Virus record (IMG/VR): IMGVR_UViG_3300001450_000319
Location: 1 to 23,577 of that record
Reading direction: 5' to 3' (one strand)
DNA: 23,577 nucleotides
DNA from: a virus
Part shown: positions 1-7,645 of the stretch, piece after piece
Position numbering within the stretch: position 1 is the stretch's first letter
Layout of the letters: every line of letters begins with the position of its first letter
The notes under the pieces: generated by a model
Seen by the model: only the letters and a program-made list of their open reading frames with translations
Told to the model about the DNA's origin: nothing
Databases searched by the model: none
Position numbers and translations under genes: made by a program

Positions 1-507
1 AATGATGGTTTTAATACCGATAACAGCACCTATGGTGATAATGATTATGGTTTCAGTGCTCGTCTCGAATACGATGCATTTGAAAACTTCACCCTCGGTG
101 GTGCCTATGCGTACCAGAACACCGTCGCTGAAAACTACAGCAGTTATACGGTTGATGCTGGTGCCAAGTTCGGTGCTTTTGATGTAAATGCTGCTCTCGT
201 TGGAGCAGAGTGGAATGATAGCTGGAACAACTACTCCGCAGTAGGAACTGCCAGCTACAATCTTGATGATGAATTTCAGGTTTTTGGTCAGTACGAATAT
301 GGTGTTCTTGAGAACAGCGCGACTGATCTGAGTGTTGGTACTGTTGGTGTCAACTACATCTTCAATGACAATGTTCGTTGGACTAACTCTGTGGGTTATT
401 CCTTCAACGGTATTGATGGTGGTTACAACCTCTATGACACTGGGTGGGCAGCCACCAATGAGAGTGGACAGTACCTCATCCGTAGTATGATTCAGATTAC
501 CTTCTGA
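1..507 (+). CDS. Outer-membrane beta-barrel porin, C-terminal part (5' truncated)
   Basis: The frame is open from base 1 to a TGA at 505-507, giving about 168 residues with the start outside the window. The protein shows alternating polar/hydrophobic residues with many Tyr, Trp, Asn and Gly and short Asp/Asn-rich turns, as in transmembrane beta-strands. It ends in Ile-Gln-Ile-Thr-Phe; a terminal Phe after an alternating strand is the usual outer-membrane barrel insertion signal. The style resembles phosphate-selective (OprO/OprP-like) porins, but the substrate cannot be read from this fragment. It is followed by a stem-loop and a strong terminator, so its message ends before the resolvase gene. 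Next to phage genes it is probably a phage-carried accessory gene, though a host gene at a junction cannot be excluded. Barrel call fairly sure; porin subfamily unsure. Confidence 0.75.
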   Translation, partial: NDGFNTDNSTYGDNDYGFSARLEYDAFENFTLGGAYAYQNTVAENYSSYTVDAGAKFGAFDVNAALVGAEWNDSWNNYSAVGTASYNLDDEFQVFGQYEYGVLENSATDLSVGTVGVNYIFNDNVRWTNSVGYSFNGIDGGYNLYDTGWAATNESGQYLIRSMIQITF

Positions 508-518
508 ATAGATACTAG

Positions 519-563
519 TACTCATTTAATATAAGAGACTGCTGGATCACTTTCGAATGAGTA
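519..563 (+). other. Stem-loop in porin 3' UTR holding a 16S-tail-like 13-mer
   Basis: TACTCATT (519-526) and AATGAGTA (556-563) form a perfect 8-bp inverted repeat. Its 29-base loop holds ACTGCTGGATCAC (538-550), of which GCTGGATCAC matches the conserved 3' end of bacterial 16S rRNA but without the CTCC anti-Shine-Dalgarno core. The same 13-mer recurs at 7725-7737. The structure lies between the porin stop and the terminator hairpin, so it would be in the porin mRNA 3' UTR. Function unknown. Confidence 0.45.
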
Positions 564-566
564 TAG

Positions 567-590
567 CCCCCGCCGCAAGGCGGGGGTTTT
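567..590 (+). terminator. Rho-independent terminator after the porin gene
   Basis: CCCCCGCC (567-574) pairs perfectly with GGCGGGGG (579-586) across a GCAA tetraloop, and TTTT follows at 587-590. An 8-bp GC-only stem with a GNRA loop and T-run is a classic intrinsic terminator for the porin transcript. Confidence 0.9.
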
Positions 591-611
591 CTATTACTCA
601 CTATATACTGT

Positions 612-1178
612 ATGGTTATAGCAGGTATAGATTATTCATTATGTGGTCCAGCAATATGTGTTTGGAAAGGAGAGGCGACAACTCCATTCGAATTCAAACA
701 CTGTAAATTTTATTATCTTACAGACACAAAGAAATATGCTAATACGTTTCTTAAAAATATACATGGTAGTAATTTTGACGAGTATAATCATGAGTGTGAA
801 CGATATGATACAATCTCATCATGGGCAGTAGATGTTTGTTATGGGTGCGAAGAAGTTGCCTTGGAGGGGTATGCATACGGAGCAAAGGGACGAGTGTTCC
901 ATATCGCAGAGAACACGGGAATACTTAAGTACAAGTTTTTCCAAGCATCAATTCCAGTTGATGTTATTACTCCATCAGAAATTAAGAAGAAGGCAACAGG
1001 AAGTGGGAATGCAAGTAAGCACGATATGCATTTAGCTTTCACAAAAGAGACAGGGTACAATCTTCTTGCCGCAATAACACCAGACAAAAAGGAAGTGTCG
1101 AATCCAGTGTCCGATATCATTGATTCGTATTATGTTTGTAAGAGATTATGGCAAAAAATTTGGATCGAGCGAGTCTAG
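612..1178 (+). CDS. RuvC-like Holliday junction resolvase (RNase H fold)
   Basis: A 188-aa protein. The N-terminal GIDYS (residues 5-9, Asp7) opens an RNase H-fold strand; LEGYAYG (Glu85) is the second acidic motif; SDIIDSYYV (Asp168/Asp171) is the C-terminal acidic helix. This order of acidic residues is that of RuvC-type resolvases found in many T4-like marine phages, where they would cut branched DNA during recombination and packaging. The ATG at 612 is the only start that keeps GIDYS. No Shine-Dalgarno precedes it; a TATACT box sits two bases upstream without a matching -35, so initiation may be leaderless or rely on readthrough. It is the only complete plus-strand gene here and converges on the minus-strand operon with about 10 bases between stops. 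Assigned from motifs; fairly sure of the fold. Confidence 0.8.
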   Translation: MVIAGIDYSLCGPAICVWKGEATTPFEFKHCKFYYLTDTKKYANTFLKNIHGSNFDEYNHECERYDTISSWAVDVCYGCEEVALEGYAYGAKGRVFHIAENTGILKYKFFQASIPVDVITPSEIKKKATGSGNASKHDMHLAFTKETGYNLLAAITPDKKEVSNPVSDIIDSYYVCKRLWQKIWIERV

Positions 1179-1188
1179 TAGCACCAAA

Positions 1189-1401
1189 TTATTTTTTATA
1201 GTTCCATACCTTGATCGAAACCAAAGTTAGTACAGCAACCAGTATAAAATACCATGGAATCCATGTTCTGGTTGCAGAATCTAAAGCTATTGCAATATTA
1301 GATTCAGAACCGGTCTCTACACCCGGTTTTGCATTATTAAATACTTTACTCGTTTCGCATCCGCCCATAATGAGCAATAACAGGGGGTATATGTACTTCA
1401 T
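1189..1401 (-). CDS. Small lipoprotein with C-terminal TM segment; spanin-like candidate
   Basis: A 70-aa protein. Residues 1-14 form a short lipoprotein-type signal (Lys2, then a Leu-rich core) ending Met-Gly-Gly-Cys15, a slightly off-consensus lipobox because Met, not Leu, sits at -3. A short linker of about 30 residues follows, then a hydrophobic segment near residues 48-64 and a basic tail (KKstop). N-terminal lipidation plus a C-terminal TM helix is the topology of unimolecular spanins such as T1 gp11, but the linker here is very short for spanning a periplasm. The start overlaps the end of the holin-like gene by four bases (ATGA), implying coupled translation and supporting a lysis role. 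Last gene of the operon. Topology is visible; function is inferred. Confidence 0.5.
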   Translation of the reverse strand: MKYIYPLLLLIMGGCETSKVFNNAKPGVETGSESNIAIALDSATRTWIPWYFILVAVLTLVSIKVWNYKK

Positions 1402-1847
1402 GCTTTGTTCGCTGCTACAGCGTTCCCAAAATAGAACCCGACAATGCTGATTAGAATCTGTCTGTTCTCTTTAATGAGCAGATATCCATCAATTGGTTCA
1501 ATTGTTGTTGTTGTGAAGGTTCCTGCGAGTCCGAAGATGTCCCACCATTGTCTTCTGGTCTCTTCGATTTCAATTACTGTTGGTATCTGGAAGAAGGGTA
1601 GTATGAAGGGGGCAAGTATGGTTCCAAATAGGATTGCCAGTACTATGCCCCTTCGTACCCATTTACCTGCTGTTATGGAAACTCTCTCGACAGCCGCATT
1701 TTGGTTATCATTTGTAGCTTTATTAGCTTCCATGATACGGTTGAATATTTCTGTTTGTTCTTTGCGTCTTTCCGCATTTGAGCGAAACAGAAATCCAACG
1801 AGACTACTACCAATCAATGATATAAATTCGACTGTCAAGAATTCCAT
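1398..1847 (-). CDS. Membrane protein, holin-like (about three TM segments)
   Basis: A 149-aa protein with hydrophobic stretches near residues 5-20, 67-87 and 131-147, separated by a charged, Asn/Glu/Arg-rich region (about 22-60) and a linker with Trp-Trp and a Thr run. The arrangement resembles the three-TM holin family found in phages and gene transfer agents, and similar proteins occur in T4-like marine phages, but I recognise it only by pattern. If a holin, it would collect in the inner membrane and set lysis timing. It sits just downstream of the dockerin-like gene (10 bases) and overlaps the small lipoprotein gene by four bases. Shine-Dalgarno is weak. It could instead be a structural membrane protein. 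Confidence 0.5.
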   Translation of the reverse strand: MEFLTVEFISLIGSSLVGFLFRSNAERRKEQTEIFNRIMEANKATNDNQNAAVERVSITAGKWVRRGIVLAILFGTILAPFILPFFQIPTVIEIEETRRQWWDIFGLAGTFTTTTIEPIDGYLLIKENRQILISIVGFYFGNAVAANKA

Positions 1848-1857
1848 TAGTTATTAC

Positions 1858-2253
1858 TTACGCTTTTCTCTTCTTTAAAATAGACTGAATGGCACTTGTA
1901 TCAGGTGAGATTGGAGTAGCAGCGGCGGTCTCGACAGGATTCGCATCGCCACCCATTCGACTAAGGAATGTTGTGAGGTCGGTGCCGTCAACGATACCGT
2001 CACCATTGAAATCGTATTCAGCATTATCAGATCCCCATGCAGCAAGGAAGTCATTTAGTGCATCTTGATCAGCACCGGCAGATGGGCTTGCTCCGGCTGA
2101 TGAGTTTGTGACTGGATCACCAGCACCAACTTGTTTGTTGCCGATACCACGATCTGATTTAATACCAGCGGTACTAATCATTGCTGCTTCTTCTGCTAAG
2201 TATGATAAAAAGCTCTTGACTGATTCTAGAGCTAAGTTTTCGGAAAGATTCAT
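1858..2253 (-). CDS. Dockerin/EF-hand-like calcium-binding protein
   Basis: A 131-aa protein. Residues 1-30 are a helical segment, 40-62 are Gly/Ser/Ala-rich linker, and about 65-102 hold a dockerin-type unit: a helix ending LAAWGSDN, then DFNGDGIVDGTDL (81-93) with acidic/Asn ligands at 81, 83, 85, 89 and 92, then TFLSRMGG. Only one Ca-binding loop is present; type I dockerins normally have two, so this may be half a domain or rely on pairing. The tail is Ala/Pro-rich ending in KKRKA. AGGAG lies ahead of the ATG, supporting the start. It sits between virion-type genes and the holin-like gene. Such loops are common in Planctomycetes and marine bacteria. Calcium binding is an inference; the molecular role is unknown. 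Confidence 0.6.
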   Translation of the reverse strand: MNLSENLALESVKSFLSYLAEEAAMISTAGIKSDRGIGNKQVGAGDPVTNSSAGASPSAGADQDALNDFLAAWGSDNAEYDFNGDGIVDGTDLTTFLSRMGGDANPVETAAATPISPDTSAIQSILKKRKA

Positions 2254-2263
2254 CTGGGTTCTC

Positions 2264-2962
2264 CTAGTGTAATTTTGATTTAAAATACTTCAGCATGGAA
2301 GTATTTCGTTGTGTGTTAGTATTTATTGATTCAGTATCTTCGTTGTCCCGGTTTGGGAAAAAGGCGCCCATTTCAATTCCAGTTAGATTGTTTGATCTTG
2401 ATGCAGAACCAACAGCATTTGATGTTCTGTATACATCTCGTGGACTTGTGATTATAGCACCAACGTCTATGTTAGCCTGTGGAAATCTTTTTGCTGCTGA
2501 TGCCAGATTTCGTGTAACACGAGAAAGGTTTGGGGTACTAACTTCCAAACCATTGATGCCCTTTGCTAACTTATTCGCTTTGGGTAGGATTACCTTTCCC
2601 GGTGGGAGATTGTCAGCAAGTTTATCATTGATACCTGCAATGGGAGCCTTTCCACCAGATACATTTGTACTTAATGATGTTCCGCCTTTTGGAGTTGCTG
2701 CTGCTGCTTCTTTTAGTACAGTTCCTGGCATTGTTTTCTTCATCAAGATTGATACGAGTTTCGATATTCTATCTTCATCTTTTTTGTTTGCTTTTTGTCG
2801 CTTACCTAAACACGAACCAGAGTTCTGAACCACAGGAGCAGGGCATCCAAGCAGACCCGGCATTCCTGCTATATTTCCGGGTTCTCCGATTTGTCCTGTT
2901 TGGAAATTGCCTCCCATTACGTTTGCAATTTGCTCTAAAATTTGGTTGGTGGTTGTGTTCAT
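2264..2962 (-). CDS. Uncharacterised protein in the virion operon
   Basis: A 232-aa protein I do not recognise. The N-terminus carries ILE at residues 8-10, then a Gly/Pro-rich stretch with two Cys (about 40 and 51), a Lys-rich helix (about 54-76), an Ala/Gly/Lys-rich low-complexity centre and an Asn/Arg-rich C-terminal third ending KYFKSKLH. It has no signal peptide or TM segment. Its start overlaps the stop of the 125-aa gene upstream by four bases (ATGA), so it is translated as part of the late operon. Composition and place suggest a virion or assembly protein, possibly packaged inside the head; no enzymatic motif is visible. Confidence 0.6.
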   Translation of the reverse strand: MNTTTNQILEQIANVMGGNFQTGQIGEPGNIAGMPGLLGCPAPVVQNSGSCLGKRQKANKKDEDRISKLVSILMKKTMPGTVLKEAAAATPKGGTSLSTNVSGGKAPIAGINDKLADNLPPGKVILPKANKLAKGINGLEVSTPNLSRVTRNLASAAKRFPQANIDVGAIITSPRDVYRTSNAVGSASRSNNLTGIEMGAFFPNRDNEDTESINTNTQRNTSMLKYFKSKLH

Positions 2963-3336
2963 AAGTCTTTTAGTTCGTGCGTTATTCTATGATCTAGTGC
3001 TATTTCTTCTAAATTTAGTTCTGGTAGTGTTGTTGGTAAGCAATTGAGGTATTCTAAAAATGATTTTATGTATCCGTAGTATTTTTCTTCGCTTTTATAA
3101 AACAGAATCCTTGATGTGCCCTCACTACCGAATACGTTTGTTAGGATTATTATATGATTAAGAATAAGTCTTAATTTTAATTCTCCCGTATTATCATATC
3201 GAAAAAATAGTCGTTTAATATACTTAACTCTGTTCAAATCCTCATAAAACTCCTCTTCACTTTCACATGAAGGATTGTCATAAATGCTAGAGGCATACAA
3301 TATAAAATTATCATCATTTAGGGGTATATTAAACAT
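2959..3336 (-). CDS. Conserved hypothetical protein of T4-like marine phages
   Basis: A 125-aa protein beginning MFNIPLNDDNFILYA, with DNPSCESEEEFYEDL, a basic helix KYIKRLFFRY, then LKLRLILNHIIILTNVFG and a C-terminal FLEYLNCLP. This word order recalls a small protein family common in T4-like cyanophages and pelagiphages, located beside the same type of neighbour as here (the gene that follows in this list). Molecular function is unknown; the profile is a compact helical cytoplasmic protein with no TM segment. GGTGAT just before the ATG is a plausible ribosome site. It overlaps the downstream gene by ATGA. Family recognition is from memory, not a search. Confidence 0.7.
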   Translation of the reverse strand: MFNIPLNDDNFILYASSIYDNPSCESEEEFYEDLNRVKYIKRLFFRYDNTGELKLRLILNHIIILTNVFGSEGTSRILFYKSEEKYYGYIKSFLEYLNCLPTTLPELNLEEIALDHRITHELKDL

Positions 3337-3357
3337 ATCACCGTCACATTTTTTTAT

Positions 3358-3933
3358 TTAATCGTCATCTTCTGTTCCATCAGCACCCTGTTCTTTTTCG
3401 TCATCATCGACTGGGTTGATTGCAATAACTGCAATGCCGGCTGGAGTAGTTTCTTCTAGTTTGGTATCTAATCTAGATACACCGTTCGATGTCTGTGTGA
3501 CGTTGAGAACTAGTTCAAATCCTTTACCGTCATTGTACTCTGAAATGCCATCGCTGTTATCAAACTGGTCAAATGGGGTGTCTAGTGATTTACCAAAAGC
3601 TCCACCAAAACGAGTAATTGGGAAACGAGTTTCTCCCTCGTCATTGAATTTCGTGGTTGCATTATAATCAAAATCAAGACCTGCAATGTTTAGTTTTGCC
3701 CTAAGCATTCCAAGTGCAGCCCGGGGTTCAATGTATTCTTTACTAGAAAATGCATCTAGAAAAGCATTGATTCGGTTGAGCTGTGATTTTCTTTGAATAT
3801 TATATACACCTTCATCACTTACCGCAGAGACTTCTCTGGGTGTTGCTGATGGAAATTGAACACCACCACCAATGCTGTGTTCTCCACTTTCGTAGAGTCC
3901 AATCTTAGTTGCTAATTCTTTGAAATTTTTCAT
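3358..3933 (-). CDS. Virion-region protein with capsid-targeting-like N-terminus
   Basis: A 191-aa protein. It begins MKNFKELATKIGLYESGE: the MK-x-F-x-E start and the LYE (13-15) before Ser resemble the capsid-targeting peptide and (L/I)-x-E cleavage site of T4 head-internal proteins. The middle (about residues 52-118) contains RINAFLDAF, EPRAALGMLRAKLN, GLDFDYNATTKF and a Gly/Phe-rich FPITRFGGAFG, word order I associate with a conserved T4-like cyanophage protein found beside the preceding 125-aa family. The C-terminus is very acidic (a run of Asp/Glu after Val175). Its ATG overlaps the upstream stop by four bases. Probably a head or scaffold-associated component; exact role unknown. Confidence 0.65.
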   Translation of the reverse strand: MKNFKELATKIGLYESGEHSIGGGVQFPSATPREVSAVSDEGVYNIQRKSQLNRINAFLDAFSSKEYIEPRAALGMLRAKLNIAGLDFDYNATTKFNDEGETRFPITRFGGAFGKSLDTPFDQFDNSDGISEYNDGKGFELVLNVTQTSNGVSRLDTKLEETTPAGIAVIAINPVDDDEKEQGADGTEDDD

Positions 3934-4532
3934 TTAAAATCTCTCCTGAGTATGTTCTTAATAGTATTTAGGCGGTCAAAAGATTCGTTGGTTTTTTCTT
4001 TCTTCCTCCCACCTTTCTTATTACCTTTACCGGTGGCTCTGTTTGTGCATATTCCATACGCAACGTCATCTATGTTCTTTCCAGGCGCCTTTATATTGTC
4101 TGAGTTGCTATATCTTTCTTTAAACTTCGGATTATCTAGCAATTCATTGGCACATGTGTCTCGTTTCTTGATTTGAGCCTTGGATAGTTTCTGTTCAGTT
4201 AGACTTGATACAGTCTTACCCTTGATTTCCATATTTGGATCACCAAACCGAACTGTGACAATATTGCCCTTTTCATTTCGAACCTTCACAGCAAACTTCT
4301 TACTTTCACCGGAAGTTCTTTGTGGTTTGTTTAATTTTGGTTCAGCTTTTTCGTCTAGATAAACTTCTGTGTTTTTTCTAATCCTGAGATTTACATTTTC
4401 CTCTTCACAGAGAGCAGAAATTTCATTAAAAGAAGTAGAAATTTCATTGTTTTCTATGATGCTATACTTCTTTCCTTCTAGAAAGAATATATCACCGGAA
4501 TTCAATTTGTTTATTTCTTGGGTTGTTCTCAT
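3930..4532 (-). CDS. Basic virion-region protein with FGDPNMEIK motif
   Basis: A 200-aa protein. Residues about 10-60 form a small beta-rich segment (SGDIFFLEGKKYSIIE). The centre holds KKFAVKVRNEKGNIVTVRFG followed by DPNMEIK, a phrase typical of a family of T4-like cyanophage virion proteins. After it come Cys126 and Cys161 and a strongly basic Lys/Gly tract (about 167-181). Net positive charge suggests nucleic-acid contact or a head-internal location. Its ATG overlaps the upstream stop (TGATG), so translation is coupled. The family role is not established; no catalytic motif is visible. Confidence 0.6.
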   Translation of the reverse strand: MRTTQEINKLNSGDIFFLEGKKYSIIENNEISTSFNEISALCEEENVNLRIRKNTEVYLDEKAEPKLNKPQRTSGESKKFAVKVRNEKGNIVTVRFGDPNMEIKGKTVSSLTEQKLSKAQIKKRDTCANELLDNPKFKERYSNSDNIKAPGKNIDDVAYGICTNRATGKGNKKGGRKKEKTNESFDRLNTIKNILRRDFK

Positions 4533-4798
4533 CAGTTAGTATCCAATTGGTCCAGTCTTTGTTTGATCCATGTTAAATCTGTTCGTATTTCAGATAGTTG
4601 CTCAACAATTGTTAATCTGAAGTTTTCTGTTTCATCAATTCTGATCGATACTTCTACTACGTCTCGTTCGATTTGAGATATCTTCTGAGTATATGTAGCA
4701 TCCTTTACAGCAACTTGCCAAATAATGGTTAATAATGTTAGGGCCCATCCCAGAAAAATCGCGATTGTTCCTATCTGGGGTTTTCTATTATTTGTCAT
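4532..4798 (-). CDS. Small membrane protein with TM helix and coiled coil
   Basis: An 88-aa protein when started at the ATG at 4798, preferred because TAAGGAC lies about seven bases upstream and the gene then overlaps the end of the large upstream gene by only 11 bases; an in-frame ATG at 4870 would add a residue stretch lying inside that gene. One TM helix (about 11-30) is followed by a heptad-rich segment (about 37-85, with regular Ile/Val/Leu and Asp/Glu/Arg). TM plus coiled coil recalls XhlA-type phage lysis accessory proteins, though in XhlA the order is usually coiled coil then TM. It could instead be an inner-membrane or tail-associated protein. Confidence 0.6.
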   Translation of the reverse strand: MTNNRKPQIGTIAIFLGWALTLLTIIWQVAVKDATYTQKISQIERDVVEVSIRIDETENFRLTIVEQLSEIRTDLTWIKQRLDQLDTN

Positions 4799-7616
4799 CA
4801 GTGTCCTTATCTTTAGATGTACATTTACAGTCTTTTTTGGATTTGTTGGGTGGCTTTGGTGTGTACCCAATGATTGAGCTATATGGTGTATCTTGTAGAT
4901 ATTTCTGTAGTAATTCTAAGGATCCCATAAAACCAGCACCATGATCTTCTTTTATTCTTTTTTTGCTACCCGAACCGTTTCGTTTTCTGTTGCTACTTTC
5001 GTCTTCAAATCCAGCTATTACACCATCTTTGTGGGAAGCATCTTTACCATCACCATTACCATGAGTGCCTTTTTCGCGGTTATACTTCTGTAGTTTGGCT
5101 CGGTATTTTTTTCTCTTCTTCTGGTAGCAGTACTCTGAGTCAGATCCGGTTCCGCATTTTCCCTTTTTGTACTTACGGACCTTTCTACCTTCCACAATAG
5201 TTTCATTGAATATTGCATCAATGTAATTGTAATCATCCATGATGTCCTGTGCATCTCGTTCGACAGGAACTCTAAATCTCTTACCATCAACTGTTATTAT
5301 ATTGTACTTATCGGCTTTCTTATCATTTAGAACTGTGGTGTTTATTGGATCAATGTCGATTGCTTCTACTCCAATACTAAAGAATCGCATAACATCAAGA
5401 ACACTATTGAAGCTCTGGATTGCTTGTTGCACCATTGTTCTAAGAGATTGTGTCGTTTCTACGTCTGAAAATTGTGCTTGTGCTGGTTCTTCTTGTGTTC
5501 CTGCAAACGGATCAGTAGTGCCAACAAGATCAGAATTGGAATTACCAGCACCATCAAGAGAGAAGTCTGATGTTACATCATAGTCTCGTGAACGGAAAGA
5601 AAGGTCATCAACGTCGAGTGTATCATCCATAGTCGCTGTCAGAGCGCGTAGATAGTCTATGAAGGTCGTACCATCAGTTTCCTGTGTTTCGATTCGTTCT
5701 TCTATATCCGCAGCAGAAAAGATTATGTTTACATTTGCAATTCTTTCTAATCGCGAAATGTATGCATCGGTAATTGGCTGCACCTGAGTGTTTGTACCAT
5801 CTTTGTTGGTCGAAAGTATATGAGAGGCTGTAGCAGTTGAATCTGGACCAAATTTAAGTTCTCCTGTTAATACTTCCTTCAGGATAGCTCTCTTAAGGTA
5901 TTTGTCCACAGACATATAATCCTCAATTTTACCAGCGATTTCATCATAGATGCGAGTTGCTTCTGAATACACATCTTCTTTACCTTCTTTAATTGTTCTT
6001 CCACTAGACTCTAACGACGAGAAGGTTTGGTTGATTTTAGATTTCAGATCAGCGGTGAGCTTCTTTACTTCTTTTCGTTGGGTGAATGGGGTGACCATTC
6101 CCAATGATGACATTGTGTTGAAAAGAGTAGTTGCTTCCCCGGGGATCGTGGGCATTAGTTGCTGCTTTCCAGCAACAACATTTGCACGAATGAAGTCATT
6201 TGTTGCGGGATTCATAAACACGAGGTCTGCCTTTGGCACGGCATCCTGTCCACCGTTCTGTGCCCATTCTGGGGTGAGCTGACTAACATTTGCTGCATTA
6301 TCATATGCAACGTAGTCTGGTGGAATTTCTTGTATAAGTGAATCAATCACTCGTTGTGCTGCTGGTGCGAGAGTTTCACTGACATTCATCATTTCAGCTA
6401 CGTCGGGAGAAATACCACCATCCATTGGGTTTCTTCCTGTTGCCATATTCCATGCCATAACTGCACCACCAATGAGTTGTCGGGGTTGGTGATCCCAGTC
6501 TGGGTTGGTTGATGCTTTGTCGGTGATCATCCTTCCATCACTTGGCATTCTTGGCATTTCCATATCAGGAGATATCATTTCGCCGCCAACTGGGGCAGGA
6601 GCACCACCAGCATTTCCGGGTGCCTGAGATGAACCAACGTCAAGATCCTTTGGATCACTTACACCAAACATCTTAAGGAGTTTGTTTGAAGTCTTTGATG
6701 CTTCAAATTCTGGTTCTTGCATGACACTGAATGCAATTTGTGGTGTCATTTCACCCATGGGGGGTGCATCTGGCATGTTACCAACAAGGATTTCTTGGAA
6801 ACTTGGATTGAAATCTGCTTTTGGTACAATTCGGATCTTGTTATCCTGTGCGTTTCTGATTACGAGAAGCTCAGGCCATGGATTTGTTTCTGCTTGTTTT
6901 CTTGATGCCTGTCTATCAATTCGCTTTCTATCTCGTTCTTGAGTTTCTTGTCCATAGTCCGCACCACCACGCATGGTATCCATTGCCATGTTCTGTGCAG
7001 TATATGTGTCTTGCTCAAAGAGATATTTCATTGGAAGGAATGCTTCGTAGAAAAGATCAAGCTCCTCTTGGTCCGAAAATAATTCATTCGTTAGATTGAA
7101 TTCTTCCATTTGACTTTGTAGATCAGCATACATTTGTCTGGATTGTTTCTTTGACATGAGAGTTGGTGTCATACCACTAAAGTCTCCATATCGTTTTTCT
7201 TTTGCTGCTGTTCTGGCACCAGAAGCGGAAATGTTTTCAATTTCTCCACCTTCTCGTTCACCAGCAGATACAACATTGTAGTTGTCAAATTTGAAGTCTT
7301 TGTGTGACCCAATTCGTTCAAATTCATTTACTCTATCGGCACCTACAACTACAGTTACGTCCTTGTATCCGTTATCTTGTAGGTGTGTGAGTGCGTGGAA
7401 TGGGGATGGTTGGGATTGAATATTTGCATCGGGGAATGAGGATTTCATATAACTTCCCTTTTGGTCCGGCGAAAGGGGATTTCGTTTAGGATCGTGTGTT
7501 TGACTGGTAAACACATGATGATCATCATCACCAGCGAGTTCCTTCACCTTATTGATGAGCTTTTCATGGCCGCGGGTGGGGGGATTCATTCTACCAAATG
7601 TAATAGTTGTCTTCAT
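4788..7616 (-). CDS. Nucleotidyltransferase-like domain fused to a long virion-type protein
   Basis: A 942-aa protein when started at 7616, which has GGAG about five bases upstream and places the enzyme fold at residue 1; an ATG at 7646 lacks a ribosome site and lies inside the promoter. Residues 1-150 are a HIGH-superfamily nucleotidyltransferase: TFGRMNPPTRGH (6-17, a T/HxGH motif), VGADR (91-95) and ISASGAR (129-135, the ISxTxxR-like motif), as in NMN adenylyltransferase or cytidylyltransferase relatives. The remainder holds acidic, Gln/Met/Pro-rich linkers, a helical region with ILKEVLTGELKFGPDSTATA recalling a T4-like cyanophage virion protein, and a basic Cys/Lys/Arg C-terminus. Substrate unknown; it may be a structural protein with a captured enzyme domain. 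First gene of the late operon, behind a T4-type late promoter. Confidence 0.75.
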   Translation of the reverse strand: MKTTITFGRMNPPTRGHEKLINKVKELAGDDDHHVFTSQTHDPKRNPLSPDQKGSYMKSSFPDANIQSQPSPFHALTHLQDNGYKDVTVVVGADRVNEFERIGSHKDFKFDNYNVVSAGEREGGEIENISASGARTAAKEKRYGDFSGMTPTLMSKKQSRQMYADLQSQMEEFNLTNELFSDQEELDLFYEAFLPMKYLFEQDTYTAQNMAMDTMRGGADYGQETQERDRKRIDRQASRKQAETNPWPELLVIRNAQDNKIRIVPKADFNPSFQEILVGNMPDAPPMGEMTPQIAFSVMQEPEFEASKTSNKLLKMFGVSDPKDLDVGSSQAPGNAGGAPAPVGGEMISPDMEMPRMPSDGRMITDKASTNPDWDHQPRQLIGGAVMAWNMATGRNPMDGGISPDVAEMMNVSETLAPAAQRVIDSLIQEIPPDYVAYDNAANVSQLTPEWAQNGGQDAVPKADLVFMNPATNDFIRANVVAGKQQLMPTIPGEATTLFNTMSSLGMVTPFTQRKEVKKLTADLKSKINQTFSSLESSGRTIKEGKEDVYSEATRIYDEIAGKIEDYMSVDKYLKRAILKEVLTGELKFGPDSTATASHILSTNKDGTNTQVQPITDAYISRLERIANVNIIFSAADIEERIETQETDGTTFIDYLRALTATMDDTLDVDDLSFRSRDYDVTSDFSLDGAGNSNSDLVGTTDPFAGTQEEPAQAQFSDVETTQSLRTMVQQAIQSFNSVLDVMRFFSIGVEAIDIDPINTTVLNDKKADKYNIITVDGKRFRVPVERDAQDIMDDYNYIDAIFNETIVEGRKVRKYKKGKCGTGSDSEYCYQKKRKKYRAKLQKYNREKGTHGNGDGKDASHKDGVIAGFEDESSNRKRNGSGSKKRIKEDHGAGFMGSLELLQKYLQDTPYSSIIGYTPKPPNKSKKDCKCTSKDKDTDDK

Positions 7617-7645
7617 TCCAACTCCATAAGAGATTGTGCTATTCA

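Noticed and set aside
2110-2120. Other GGATCAC occurrences (also near 4232, 6655, 19052, 21263) as further 16S-like sites
   Set aside because: They lie inside coding genes, mostly as Gly-Asp-Pro-type codons on the other strand, and match only 7-10 bases.
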